DNA of 64,000 nucleotides, taken from Emticicia sp. 21SJ11W-3 (lineage in GTDB: Bacteria; Bacteroidota; Bacteroidia; Cytophagales; Spirosomataceae). The position numbers and the translations under genes are program-made. The stretch's first letter is position 1, and each line of letters begins with the position of its first letter. The notes under the pieces are model-generated. The model was not told where the DNA came from and made no database searches. It was given only the letters and a program-made list of their open reading frames with translations. The stretch spans positions 186,001-250,000 of the forward strand of contig NZ_CP092074.1 in the NCBI RefSeq assembly GCF_024138715.1. The letters are read 5' to 3'. Below, piece by piece: positions 50,903-58,714 of this stretch.

Positions 50903-52513
50903 TCAGATTTTAAACTTTGCTTGCGTTTGTATGGGTAATATTGGTTTTAAGCCCAGTTTTTGGAGGATAGTTTTTTCGTTTTCTGTTGGCATAGACCTTA
51001 GATAAGATTTGGCTCCGTTATTTTCTATCAGGCTTACTTGCATTTTGTCAAGGGTATCCCTCAACCCTTTTTCAGTGATTACATTTTTATCGCGGTTAAT
51101 TTTTTGTAAGACAAAGTTTTGTATGGCGAAGGCTATGTAACACAGGCATATATGTCCTTCGATTCGCTGGTCTGTCCAGTGAAACATGGGCCTGGTTTCC
51201 AGATGGGATTTGAAGGTTCTGAAGCTATGTTCTATTTTGAATAGTTGTTTGTATTGGTCCAGAACTTCGGCTACCGGCATGCTTTGATTATTGGTGCTTA
51301 TAGCTAAAAACCCATCATACTTTTCGGAGACCTTTATTTTTTCTTCATTCAGGCTATATTTCTGGTTTTCATCTGATTTTAAGAAGAATCTGGTGGCTTT
51401 ATTGTTGATTTTCGAAGGGTTCTTCAAGAGGTGCTGTGCGTGCTGTAGTTTATCTTCCCGGTCTTGCTTGTCTTTGGCCGCTCTTTTTGCCGAGTAGGTA
51501 GTAATAAAGGTCTTGCCTTCCTGTTTTAATGTGGTGTAGCGAATCAAAACATCTTGTCCGGTAGCATCTTTGTATATCCACTGCTGATGGTAATTCTTTA
51601 AGTCGAGTAGGGTTTGCTGCGTTTTTTGGGGCAGGCTTTTCAAACGTTCTCCAATGATAAATTCGTAGCCTTTGCTATTTGTTATTTCCAGGTTTTTCTT
51701 TGAAAGCATCCCCCTATCGGCTACTACAATTACTTTGTCAATCTGGTATCGCTTTTTAAGGTCGCCCAGTGCTTCCCTAAAAGTATCCCCTTCATAGGTG
51801 TTGCCTTTGAAAACCCTATAACCGATAGGGTTTTTCAGGTGGTCTATGAGCATACAAAAAAGAACTTGTGTTTTACCTATTTTGCCATCCTTACCAAAAC
51901 CCATTTGTCTAAGTTGTCCTTCTTTCTCAACTTCGCTGGCAAAGTAGAAGGTCGTTACATCATAAAATACCACATCCAGGCTTTGATTGAAAAGATTCCG
52001 ACCCGTTTGAAAAATCTGCTGCTGGATTAACTCAGTATACTGAGCCAACTTATCCAGAGCCCGATACAAGTGCTGTAATGACAATTCGGGAAGGTTTATG
52101 TACTCATCACGATGCTGAAAGTTGCTGCGTTTGCTGCAAGGGCTTTGCAGTCGTTCCAAAAGCATCAGAAATACACTGTCAAAAAGACTGAACTGAAGCT
52201 TGCTCTTTTGCTGAAGACGATCCAAAAGAAGCCTTAACCCATACTGCTCCAGGGCATAACCAAATACTTTTTGATAACCATAATTGTATCGACCTAATTC
52301 GATTAGGTCCCCTTCCAAAATAGTCTTCAACTCTCCTCCACCTAATTCGTAAAATCTGATGCCAATGTTACGAAGTTCTTCAGGCTTATAATCTTCAACC
52401 TTACCAAGAGAATACAAAACCCTCGAACTAGGCTTCCCTGACCCATTTCGGAAACTCTCCAAAATGCGCAAATAAGTGCCTGATTGCTTTCTCTCTACTT
52501 TCAAATATGCCAT
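50903..52513 (-). CDS. IS1634-family DDE transposase (element 2)
   Basis: 536 residues, intact. Likely catalytic residues are Asp185 (VVFYDVTTFYFA), Asp266 (VIVVADRGMLSKKN) and Glu428 in FKIEHSFRTFKSHLETRPMFHW, the C-terminal signature of the IS4/IS1634 group. YSLGKVEDYKPEELRN near residue 34 is the N-terminal domain common in this family. A good promoter (TTG, 21 bases, TAATTTTG) ends only 5 bases before the ATG, so the message may be almost leaderless. It shares family and motif order with the element 1 transposase but little sequence. Confidence 0.94.
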   Translation of the reverse strand: MAYLKVERKQSGTYLRILESFRNGSGKPSSRVLYSLGKVEDYKPEELRNIGIRFYELGGGELKTILEGDLIELGRYNYGYQKVFGYALEQYGLRLLLDRLQQKSKLQFSLFDSVFLMLLERLQSPCSKRSNFQHRDEYINLPELSLQHLYRALDKLAQYTELIQQQIFQTGRNLFNQSLDVVFYDVTTFYFASEVEKEGQLRQMGFGKDGKIGKTQVLFCMLIDHLKNPIGYRVFKGNTYEGDTFREALGDLKKRYQIDKVIVVADRGMLSKKNLEITNSKGYEFIIGERLKSLPQKTQQTLLDLKNYHQQWIYKDATGQDVLIRYTTLKQEGKTFITTYSAKRAAKDKQDREDKLQHAQHLLKNPSKINNKATRFFLKSDENQKYSLNEEKIKVSEKYDGFLAISTNNQSMPVAEVLDQYKQLFKIEHSFRTFKSHLETRPMFHWTDQRIEGHICLCYIAFAIQNFVLQKINRDKNVITEKGLRDTLDKMQVSLIENNGAKSYLRSMPTENEKTILQKLGLKPILPIQTQAKFKI

Positions 52514-52517
52514 AATG

Positions 52518-52549
52518 CAAAATTACAACCATATAGCTTTGAATGTCAA
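52518..52549 (-). promoter_or_regulatory. Promoter of the element 2 transposase
   Basis: Minus strand: TTG at 52549-52547, 21-base spacer, TAATTTTG at 52525-52518; the start codon follows after 4 bases, so transcription should start at or very near the ATG. Confidence 0.55.
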
Positions 52550-52655
52550 TAGACAAAAACACAATCGGCTCTCTACACTTTTTCCGAAAAATAGCCAAAA
52601 TAGCCCCCAGTTAGCCATCCAAGAGCTTTTTCCAAAAACAACTGTCAAACTTAAG

Positions 52656-52772
52656 AGTGAATTTAAAGAAGCCATCAAAAATGCAAAAGAAAATGGAGAC
52701 GATGGCGTATTGATTTGCGGCACTTACCAAAGCATATCACGCACGGTTTGTTATGGCGTTTCTTTAGAATAG
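52656..52772 (+). pseudogene. Orphan 3' fragment of the HtrA-like gene
   Basis: The last 39 codons of the protease, including the stop, copied by the target duplication. It is in frame with an open frame from inside the IS (from about 52476), which is accidental. Confidence 0.9.
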
Positions 52773-52827
52773 TACCAGGGTGCCATCAGGTATTAATAAT
52801 CAGGCCCTTACAATCAGATATTGCTTT

Positions 52828-52865
52828 AAAAAGCAGTAGTAATTCAAAAATTGCTACTGCTTTTT
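52828..52865 (+). terminator. Duplicated copy of the HtrA-like terminator
   Basis: Same 12-bp stem as 50611-50648; it now shields the pse operon from transcripts leaving the IS right end. Confidence 0.8.
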
Positions 52866-53093
52866 GTTTATATCACACTGTAAAAGCCGTAATGGGTTTT
52901 CACAAAATGCCTTATATGTTTTATGATGCCAGTTTCTGATTATTGAATCAAATCCTCTGCCAATACCGTGTATCAATAGAAGTAGTTGGCTGTTCTGTTC
53001 TTTTTTCGTTCAATCTTAACTAATTTTGTGCCTTCATGCACTCATGGGTTAGTGAACTGTTAAAAAAATATCATCAGGGTTATATCATAAATT

Positions 53094-53101
53094 TACCTTT
53101 G
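53094..53101 (+). promoter_or_regulatory. Putative -7 element of the pse operon
   Basis: TACCTTTG matches TAnnTTTG and lies 29 bases before the pseB ATG. No TTG/TTTG at the expected upstream distance. Confidence 0.45.
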
Positions 53102-53130
53102 ATATTTTTTGAGCCAAACTTAAACATTCT

Positions 53131-54150
53131 ATGTCATTTACGCTGAAAGATAAATCAATCCTTATTACCGGAGGAACAGGCTCGTTAGGTAAAGCGCTTA
53201 CTAAGCATATATTAAGCAGGCATCCTGAAATAAAGAAATTAATCATCTTTTCAAGAGATGAGCAAAAACAATTTCAGATGGCGCAGGAATACCCCGACAG
53301 CAAGTATCCGCAAATGAGGTACTTTATAGGCGATGTACGTGATTTTGAACGCCTGAAGCGAGCCTTACGTGGGGTTGATTACGTGATTCATGCCGCAGCC
53401 ATGAAACACGTGCACATTGCAGAGTATAACCCGATGGAATGTGTAAAAACCAATGTTTTAGGTGCAGAGAACGTTATCAATGCCTGCCTGGAAACAGATG
53501 TAGAAAGGGTAGTGGCTTTATCGACAGACAAAGCCTGTGCACCTATCAATCTTTACGGAGCCACCAAGCTGGCATCAGACAAACTATTTGTGGCAGCCAA
53601 TAACATAAAAGGCTGGAACCCCATCCGGTTTTCGGTAGTTCGTTATGGCAACGTAATGGGGTCAAACGGTTCGGTTATTCCCTTCTTTATGAATAAGCGT
53701 AAAGAAGGAATTATTCCTATTACAGACCCCAACATGACCCGCTTCAATATCTCTCTGCAAGGTGGAGTAGACATGGTCATGCATGCGTTGGAACACGCCT
53801 GGGGAGGCGAAATTTTTATACCTAAGATTCCTTCATACCGTATTCTGGATGTGGCTGAGGCCATAGCGCCTGAATGCGAAACAAAAATTGTTGGAATAAG
53901 ACCCGGCGAGAAAATTCATGAAGAAATGATTACAGAGTCAGATTCGTTCCTGACCTACGATCTGGGTAAGTACTTTACCATTCTGCCTTCTATGCATAAA
54001 TGGAAAATTGAAGATTTTACGGCCGCGTTTAATGCGCAAAAGGTACCGGTGGGCTTCAGATATACATCTGCTGAAAACACAGAATGGGAAACAGTTGAGA
54101 GCCTGAGAAAATTGATTAAAGAACATGTCGACTCAAACTTTAGTGTTTAA
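53131..54150 (+). CDS. pseB: UDP-N-acetylglucosamine 4,6-dehydratase (inverting) PseB
   Basis: 339 residues, full length. The short-chain dehydrogenase fold begins ILITGGTGSLGKALTKHIL; the inverting-dehydratase block HAAAMKHVHIAEYNPMECVKTNVLGAENV (about 88-116) and STDKACAPINLYGATKLASDKLF (Tyr-x-x-x-Lys) are diagnostic of PseB/FlaA1. It makes UDP-2-acetamido-2,6-dideoxy-beta-L-arabino-hexos-4-ulose, the first step of pseudaminic acid synthesis. First gene of the operon; its stop is followed directly by the pseC ATG without a gap. Confidence 0.95.
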   Translation: MSFTLKDKSILITGGTGSLGKALTKHILSRHPEIKKLIIFSRDEQKQFQMAQEYPDSKYPQMRYFIGDVRDFERLKRALRGVDYVIHAAAMKHVHIAEYNPMECVKTNVLGAENVINACLETDVERVVALSTDKACAPINLYGATKLASDKLFVAANNIKGWNPIRFSVVRYGNVMGSNGSVIPFFMNKRKEGIIPITDPNMTRFNISLQGGVDMVMHALEHAWGGEIFIPKIPSYRILDVAEAIAPECETKIVGIRPGEKIHEEMITESDSFLTYDLGKYFTILPSMHKWKIEDFTAAFNAQKVPVGFRYTSAENTEWETVESLRKLIKEHVDSNFSV

Positions 54151-55338
54151 ATGAATGTCATTCCCTACGGAAAACAACATATAACTGAAGAAGATATAGC
54201 CGTTGTTATTGAAACCCTTAAAAGTCCGTATCTGACACAGGGGCCTAAAATAAAAGAGTTTGAAGATAACTTTGCCCGGTTTATTGGCGCACGTTATGCC
54301 GTGGCGGTTTCAAACGGCACAGCAGCTCTGCACTTATGTACTTTGGCATTGGGTGTAAAAGAGGGGCAAAAGGTTATTGCCACACCCATTACTTTTGTGG
54401 CGTCGTCTAATTGTGTACGTTATTGTGGTGGCGAAATAGTGTTTGGTGATATTGACCCTGAAACCTATCTGCTAGATATCAACGCTGTAAGAGCATTACT
54501 GGAAAACGCGCCCGAAGGAACATATACCGGAATTATCCCGGTCGATTTTGCCGGAAGAGCCGTTAACATGGAAGAGTTCCGGAAACTGGCCGATGAATAT
54601 AACCTCTGGATAATTGAAGACGCCTGCCATGCGCCGGGTGGATTTTTCAAGGATTCAAAAGGTGTAAATCAATATTGTGGAAATGGTAATTTTGCCGACC
54701 TGGCAGTGTTCTCGTTTCACCCTGTTAAACACATTGCCTGCGGAGAAGGGGGCATGATAACCACCAATGACGAAGAACTGTACAAAAAACTGCTTCAGTT
54801 AAGAACACACGGTATTGTGCGCGACACCAACTTATACACCAACAGCATTGAGCTGGCGGGCGGAGCAGACGCCTACCCCGGCTGGTATATGGAAATGCAG
54901 TCGCTTGGCTATAATTACAGAATTACCGATTTTCAGGCAGCGCTAGGCAGCAGTCAGTTACAAAGGATTGACCATAATCTGGCCAGCCGAAGAGCCATTG
55001 CAGCCCGGTACGATGCGGCCTTCAGAGATTGTCCTTTCATTAAGGGGCATTCGGGTGTTGTAGAAGGCCATGCCTATCACCTGTATGTAATAGAGGTAGA
55101 CAACCGCCTGGGTTTGTATAACCATCTGCACGCGCATAATATTATGGCTCAGATACACTACGTACCCTCGCATATTATGCCTTATTATCGTGATTTAGGC
55201 TGGAAAGAAGGCGACAGACCAATGGCAGAAGCATATTACAAGCGCTGTTTGAGTATTCCGATGTACCATACCCTTACAACCGACGAGCAAAACTTTGTTA
55301 TAGATTCCATACTTAATTTTCTGAACACCCAACCATGA
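54151..55338 (+). CDS. pseC: UDP-4-amino-4,6-dideoxy-N-acetyl-beta-L-altrosamine transaminase PseC
   Basis: 395 residues. PLP-dependent DegT/DnrJ/EryC1 fold: AVAVSNGTAALHLCTLAL binds the cofactor phosphate, WIIEDACHAPGG carries the Asp that contacts the pyridine nitrogen, and the Schiff-base lysine is in VFSFHPVKHIACGEGGMI (about residue 194). It transfers an amino group to C4 of the PseB product. It starts at the base after the pseB stop and overlaps the methylase gene by 4 bases, so translation is coupled. Confidence 0.95.
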   Translation: MNVIPYGKQHITEEDIAVVIETLKSPYLTQGPKIKEFEDNFARFIGARYAVAVSNGTAALHLCTLALGVKEGQKVIATPITFVASSNCVRYCGGEIVFGDIDPETYLLDINAVRALLENAPEGTYTGIIPVDFAGRAVNMEEFRKLADEYNLWIIEDACHAPGGFFKDSKGVNQYCGNGNFADLAVFSFHPVKHIACGEGGMITTNDEELYKKLLQLRTHGIVRDTNLYTNSIELAGGADAYPGWYMEMQSLGYNYRITDFQAALGSSQLQRIDHNLASRRAIAARYDAAFRDCPFIKGHSGVVEGHAYHLYVIEVDNRLGLYNHLHAHNIMAQIHYVPSHIMPYYRDLGWKEGDRPMAEAYYKRCLSIPMYHTLTTDEQNFVIDSILNFLNTQP

Positions 55339-55967
55339 TAGAAAAGAATTATATCACACCGCAGGAAGAGTTTTGGGCGGGTAGCTTTGGTAATGAGTAC
55401 ATTCAGCGTAATCAAAGTCAGGAGTATCTGGCGTCTAACCTCAACTTCTTTGTAAAAGCTTTGCATCAGGCAGGCAAACCCAAATCTCTTATAGAGTTTG
55501 GCGCTAATATCGGTATGAACCTCAGAGCCATCAAGGCTTTGTATCCGGGCATTGATTTAGGAGGTATTGAAATTAATGAAGAAGCTGCGGGTGAATTAAG
55601 AAAAGTTATAGGTTCTGAGAACGTCTTTCAAGGTTCTATTCTTGAGTATGAGCCGGTAAAAAAATATGAGGTTGCGCTTATAAAAGGGGTCTTGATTCAT
55701 ATCAACCCTGAGGTGTTGCCTGTCATTTACCAGAAACTCTATGAAACCTCGGGCAGATACATTCTCATTTGTGAATATTACAACCCGTCTCCGGTCTCAA
55801 TTAACTACCGCGGGCATACAGACAGGCTCTTCAAACGAGATTTTGCCGGAGAAATGCTAGAGAAATACCCTGATTTAAGCCTGGTAGATTACGGCTTTGT
55901 TTATAGAAGAGACCCGGCGTTCCCTCAGGATGACATCACCTGGTTTTTAATGCAGAAAAAAGACTGA
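55335..55967 (+). CDS. Pseudaminic acid biosynthesis-associated methylase
   Basis: 210 residues, SAM-dependent methyltransferase fold. The N-terminal EFWAGSFGNEYIQRNQSQ and the SAM motif SLIEFGANIGMNLRAI (about 49-64) match the small family usually found in pseudaminic acid clusters; YEVALIKGVLIHINPE and YILICEYYNPSPVSINYRG are further shared blocks. It probably methylates a pathway intermediate or the finished sugar; the position has not been fixed for the family as far as I know. It overlaps pseC by 4 bases and ends 7 bases before pseF. Its presence suggests a methylated pseudaminic acid derivative. Confidence 0.85.
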   Translation: MIEKNYITPQEEFWAGSFGNEYIQRNQSQEYLASNLNFFVKALHQAGKPKSLIEFGANIGMNLRAIKALYPGIDLGGIEINEEAAGELRKVIGSENVFQGSILEYEPVKKYEVALIKGVLIHINPEVLPVIYQKLYETSGRYILICEYYNPSPVSINYRGHTDRLFKRDFAGEMLEKYPDLSLVDYGFVYRRDPAFPQDDITWFLMQKKD

Positions 55968-55974
55968 CAGGCAC

Positions 55975-56661
55975 ATGGGCAATATAGCTATTATTCCGGC
56001 AAGAGGAGGAAGCAAGCGGATTCCTCGGAAAAACGTAAAAGACTTTTGCGGAGAGCCTATTATTGCCTATTCCATAAAGGCTGCATTAAAAAGTGGTTTG
56101 TTTGATGAGGTAATGGTATCTACTGATGATAGCGAAATTGCCTCTGTCAGCCGGCAATTTGGCGCCAGTGTCCCTTTTTTCCGGTCGGCGGCAAACGCCA
56201 ATGACTATGCCACAACCGCCGCTGTATTAACAGAGGTGCTAACCCAATACCAAGCCATAAATAAAAGCTATCAGTACGGGTGTTGCATCTACCCCACTGC
56301 CCCCTTTACGTCTGTTCAAAAGCTAAAGGAGGCTTATGCGCTGCTTAATGCCAATGGGTTTGATACCGTCTTGCCTGTTCAGCGTTTTTCGTTTCCAATT
56401 CAGCGTGCTTTTTATAAAGAACAAGACCAAATCAGTTGGGTAGAGCCACAACATGCCCTTACCCGCTCTCAGGATTTACCCCAGACCTATCATGATGCGG
56501 GGCAATTCTATTTCTTTCATGTAAGTTCTTTTCTGAAAAGCCAGAAACTGATTACCTCTAATTCAGGAGCGGTTGAAATAAGCGAGCTTGAAGGACAAGA
56601 CATTGACAATGAAACCGACTGGAAACTGGCTGAACTGAAATTTAGACTGATGAATCCATGA
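55975..56661 (+). CDS. pseF: Pseudaminic acid cytidylyltransferase PseF
   Basis: 228 residues. The N-terminal CMP-sugar synthetase motif IIPARGGSKRIPRKNVKDFCG binds CTP; VSTDDSEIASVSRQFGA and YPTAPFTSVQKLKEAY are characteristic, and HDAGQFYFF (about 176-184) separates PseF from sialic acid synthetases. It activates pseudaminic acid to CMP-Pse for transfer. It overlaps the next gene by 4 bases. Gene order here (methylase then pseF) is typical for Bacteroidota clusters. Confidence 0.93.
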   Translation: MGNIAIIPARGGSKRIPRKNVKDFCGEPIIAYSIKAALKSGLFDEVMVSTDDSEIASVSRQFGASVPFFRSAANANDYATTAAVLTEVLTQYQAINKSYQYGCCIYPTAPFTSVQKLKEAYALLNANGFDTVLPVQRFSFPIQRAFYKEQDQISWVEPQHALTRSQDLPQTYHDAGQFYFFHVSSFLKSQKLITSNSGAVEISELEGQDIDNETDWKLAELKFRLMNP

Positions 56662-57677
56662 GAAAATATGCCTGCCTGACGCAACAGATATTTGGTTCTG
56701 AAAAATATACCATTGTGCCTCTGCGAGACCAGGATAAATATGACATAATGCAGTGGCGGAATGAGCAGATTTATCATTTAAGGCAGGCCGCCCCGCTTAC
56801 TACTCAGCAGCAGGAATGGTATTTTGATAAGGTGGTGGCTCAATTGTTTGAAACAGCCAAACCAGCTCAGTTGCTTTTCTCTTATCTTGAAAATGACACC
56901 TGCATTGGCTATGGTGGATTGGTACATATTAACTGGACAGACAGGCACGCAGAGATATCGTTTATCATGAAAACCAGCCTCGAAAAAGATTTTTTCGAAT
57001 TTCACTGGCGTACGTATCTTTCTTTAATTGAAAAAGTTGCTTTTGAAGAGCTGAATCTGCATAAAATATTTACTTATGCCTTTAATTTGAGGCCTCATTT
57101 GTATGTGGCTATTGAAAAAAGTAATTACCATTTAGAAGCCACATTGCCAGGCCACTGCTTGTTTGAAGGTAAATTTATTGATGTGCTTATTCATTCAAAG
57201 TTTAATGATATCAATATCAGAACAGCCAATGAAGCCGATTTGATGCGCTATTTTAACTGGACTAATGACGAAGAGGTACGGAAACAATCTTTTAACAGCC
57301 AGCCGGTGGTACTTGAAAATCACCGGCAGTGGTTTCTTAAAAAAATAAAAGACCCCAACTGCCTGATGCTTGTTTTTGAAGATGCCCGCCAACAGCCAAT
57401 AGGGCAGGTAAGATTTGAAAATAACCCCGATAAGCAAAATAGCATTGTTGGTGTATCGATTGATAAATCATTCAGAGGTAAAGGGCTGGCTGGGCAATTG
57501 CTAACAAGGGCTGTGCGGTATTTTTTAAGAGAAAACCCCGGGTACACCATTGAGGCGTACATAAAAACCGAAAATAAAGGGTCAATAGGCGCATTTAAAA
57601 GTGCCGGCTTTTTGTTTACTAAAAACTTAGATTATCAGGGCTTTGAAACTGTATTATATACAAAGAGGAATCAATGA
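56658..57677 (+). CDS. Double-GNAT protein: PseH-like acetyltransferase fused to a second GNAT domain
   Basis: 339 residues with two acetyltransferase domains. Residues about 15-183 resemble PseH, which acetylates the 4-amino group: IMQWRNEQ, VAFEELNLHKIFTYAF and LFEGKFIDVLIHSKF parallel Campylobacter/Helicobacter PseH. Residues about 185-335 form another GNAT domain (NIRTANEADLMRYFNWTNDEEVRKQSF, then the acetyl-CoA loop FRGKGLAGQLL and ENKGSIGAFKSAGF), of the kind often fused to the C-terminus of the PseG hydrolase. No PseG hydrolase domain is present here or elsewhere in the operon. It overlaps both neighbours by 4 bases. Confidence 0.85.
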   Translation: MRKYACLTQQIFGSEKYTIVPLRDQDKYDIMQWRNEQIYHLRQAAPLTTQQQEWYFDKVVAQLFETAKPAQLLFSYLENDTCIGYGGLVHINWTDRHAEISFIMKTSLEKDFFEFHWRTYLSLIEKVAFEELNLHKIFTYAFNLRPHLYVAIEKSNYHLEATLPGHCLFEGKFIDVLIHSKFNDINIRTANEADLMRYFNWTNDEEVRKQSFNSQPVVLENHRQWFLKKIKDPNCLMLVFEDARQQPIGQVRFENNPDKQNSIVGVSIDKSFRGKGLAGQLLTRAVRYFLRENPGYTIEAYIKTENKGSIGAFKSAGFLFTKNLDYQGFETVLYTKRNQ

Positions 57678-58714
57678 AAATAGCGAATTACAGCATAGGG
57701 CAAAACCATAAGCCATTTATAATTGCCGAAATGAGCGGCAATCATAATCAGTCTTTAGAAAGAGCCCTGAAAATAATTAAGACAGCCGCTGAATGTGGGG
57801 CCGATGCCATTAAATTACAGACTTATACAGCCGATACCATAACTATTAACCAGAGAGGCGGGCTTTTTGATATCAAAGACGATACTTCGCTCTGGAAAAA
57901 CCGGAATCTTTACGAATTGTATGAAGAAGCGCACACCCCCTGGGAATGGCACGAAGCCATGTATAAATGTGCCGCCGACAATAACATTATCTGTTTTTCT
58001 ACCCCATTTGATGATACGGCTGTAGATTTTCTTGAAAACCTGGGCACACCGGCGCATAAAATAGCTTCTTTTGAAAACAACCATTTCCCGCTGTTGAAAA
58101 AGGTTGCCCAGACGGGAAAGCCCGTCATTATGTCAACAGGTGCCAGTACACTGGCCAACCTTGATGAAGCCGTAGCTGTTTTACGGGCTAATGGTTGTAA
58201 AGACCTGGTGCTGCTGAAATGCACAAGCAACTATCCGGCCAGTCCTGAAAACTCTAATGTTCGTACTATTCCACACCTGCGCGATTTGTTTCAGTGCGAA
58301 GTAGGCCTGAGTGACCACACCATGGGCATTGGCGTACCATGTGCAGCAGTAACATTGGGGGCAACCGTTATAGAAAAACACTTTTGCCTGAGCCGCGCCG
58401 AAGGCGGAGTAGATTCAGCTTTTTCGTTAGAACCTGACGAACTGAAATCGTTAGTGATTGAAACCGAAAGAGCCTGGCAGTCGTTGGGGGTTATTCAGTA
58501 TGGTGTTCAGGAATCAGAAAAGAAAAGCCTTTTGTTTAAACGCTCAATTTATGTAGTAAAAGATATCAAATCGGGCGAGGCATTTACTGAAGAAAACTTA
58601 AGGGTAATTCGCCCGGGAGACGGACTACCGCCTAAATACTATGAGGGGCTGCTAGGCAAAATCAGCCATACAGACTTAAAAGCCGGTACTCCGTTGCAGT
58701 CAGTCGAATCATAA
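57674..58714 (+). CDS. pseI: Pseudaminic acid synthase PseI
   Basis: 346 residues, NeuB-family fold plus C-terminal SAF domain. FIIAEMSGNHNQSLERALKIIKTAAECGADAIKLQTYTADT opens the TIM barrel; CSTPFDDTAVDFLENL, KIASFENNHFPLL, STGAST and LLKCTSNYPASPENSN are the conserved substrate and metal blocks, and GLSDHTMGIGV follows. The SAF domain (about 285-345) has RSIYVVKDIKSGEAFTEENLRVIRPGDG. It condenses the 6-deoxy sugar with phosphoenolpyruvate to give pseudaminic acid. The wording SGNHNQ is typical of PseI rather than NeuB. Last gene of the operon. Confidence 0.95.
   Translation: MKIANYSIGQNHKPFIIAEMSGNHNQSLERALKIIKTAAECGADAIKLQTYTADTITINQRGGLFDIKDDTSLWKNRNLYELYEEAHTPWEWHEAMYKCAADNNIICFSTPFDDTAVDFLENLGTPAHKIASFENNHFPLLKKVAQTGKPVIMSTGASTLANLDEAVAVLRANGCKDLVLLKCTSNYPASPENSNVRTIPHLRDLFQCEVGLSDHTMGIGVPCAAVTLGATVIEKHFCLSRAEGGVDSAFSLEPDELKSLVIETERAWQSLGVIQYGVQESEKKSLLFKRSIYVVKDIKSGEAFTEENLRVIRPGDGLPPKYYEGLLGKISHTDLKAGTPLQSVES

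Larger units (their letters stand above)
50810..52655. mobile_element. IS1634-family insertion sequence (element 2)
   Basis: 1846 bp, with both ends defined exactly by 13-bp terminal inverted repeats with one mismatch: left CTTGAGTTTGACA, right complement CTTAAGTTTGACA. It encodes one DDE transposase on the minus strand, is intact, and is flanked by perfect 371-bp direct repeats of host sequence. Different in ends and sequence from element 1, so it is not a second copy of the same IS. It inserted between the HtrA-like gene and pseB; the pseB -7 element (53094) lies beyond the right repeat and is undisturbed. Confidence 0.95.
52656..53026. repeat. Right copy of the 371-bp direct repeat flanking IS element 2
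   Basis: Identical to 50439-50809; begins exactly after the right IS end. It includes a second copy of the protease terminator (52828-52865). Confidence 0.96.

Noticed and set aside
52476-52772. Open frame running from inside IS element 2 into the copied end of the protease gene
   Set aside because: It has no start signal or domain and joins IS noncoding DNA to a duplicated tail; it is a by-product of the insertion.
33438-53026. The two IS elements as ends of a 19-kb composite transposon
   Set aside because: They differ in terminal repeats and transposase, each has its own target duplication, and the genes between them are housekeeping and surface genes in normal order.
50439-53026. The long repeats as CRISPR or as part of the IS
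   Set aside because: There are only two copies, they contain ordinary host gene ends, and the IS inverted repeats lie exactly inside them.
55335-55967. The methylase gene as the missing PseG
   Set aside because: It has a clear SAM-binding motif (FGANIGMN) and lacks the GT-B-like hydrolase layout and size.
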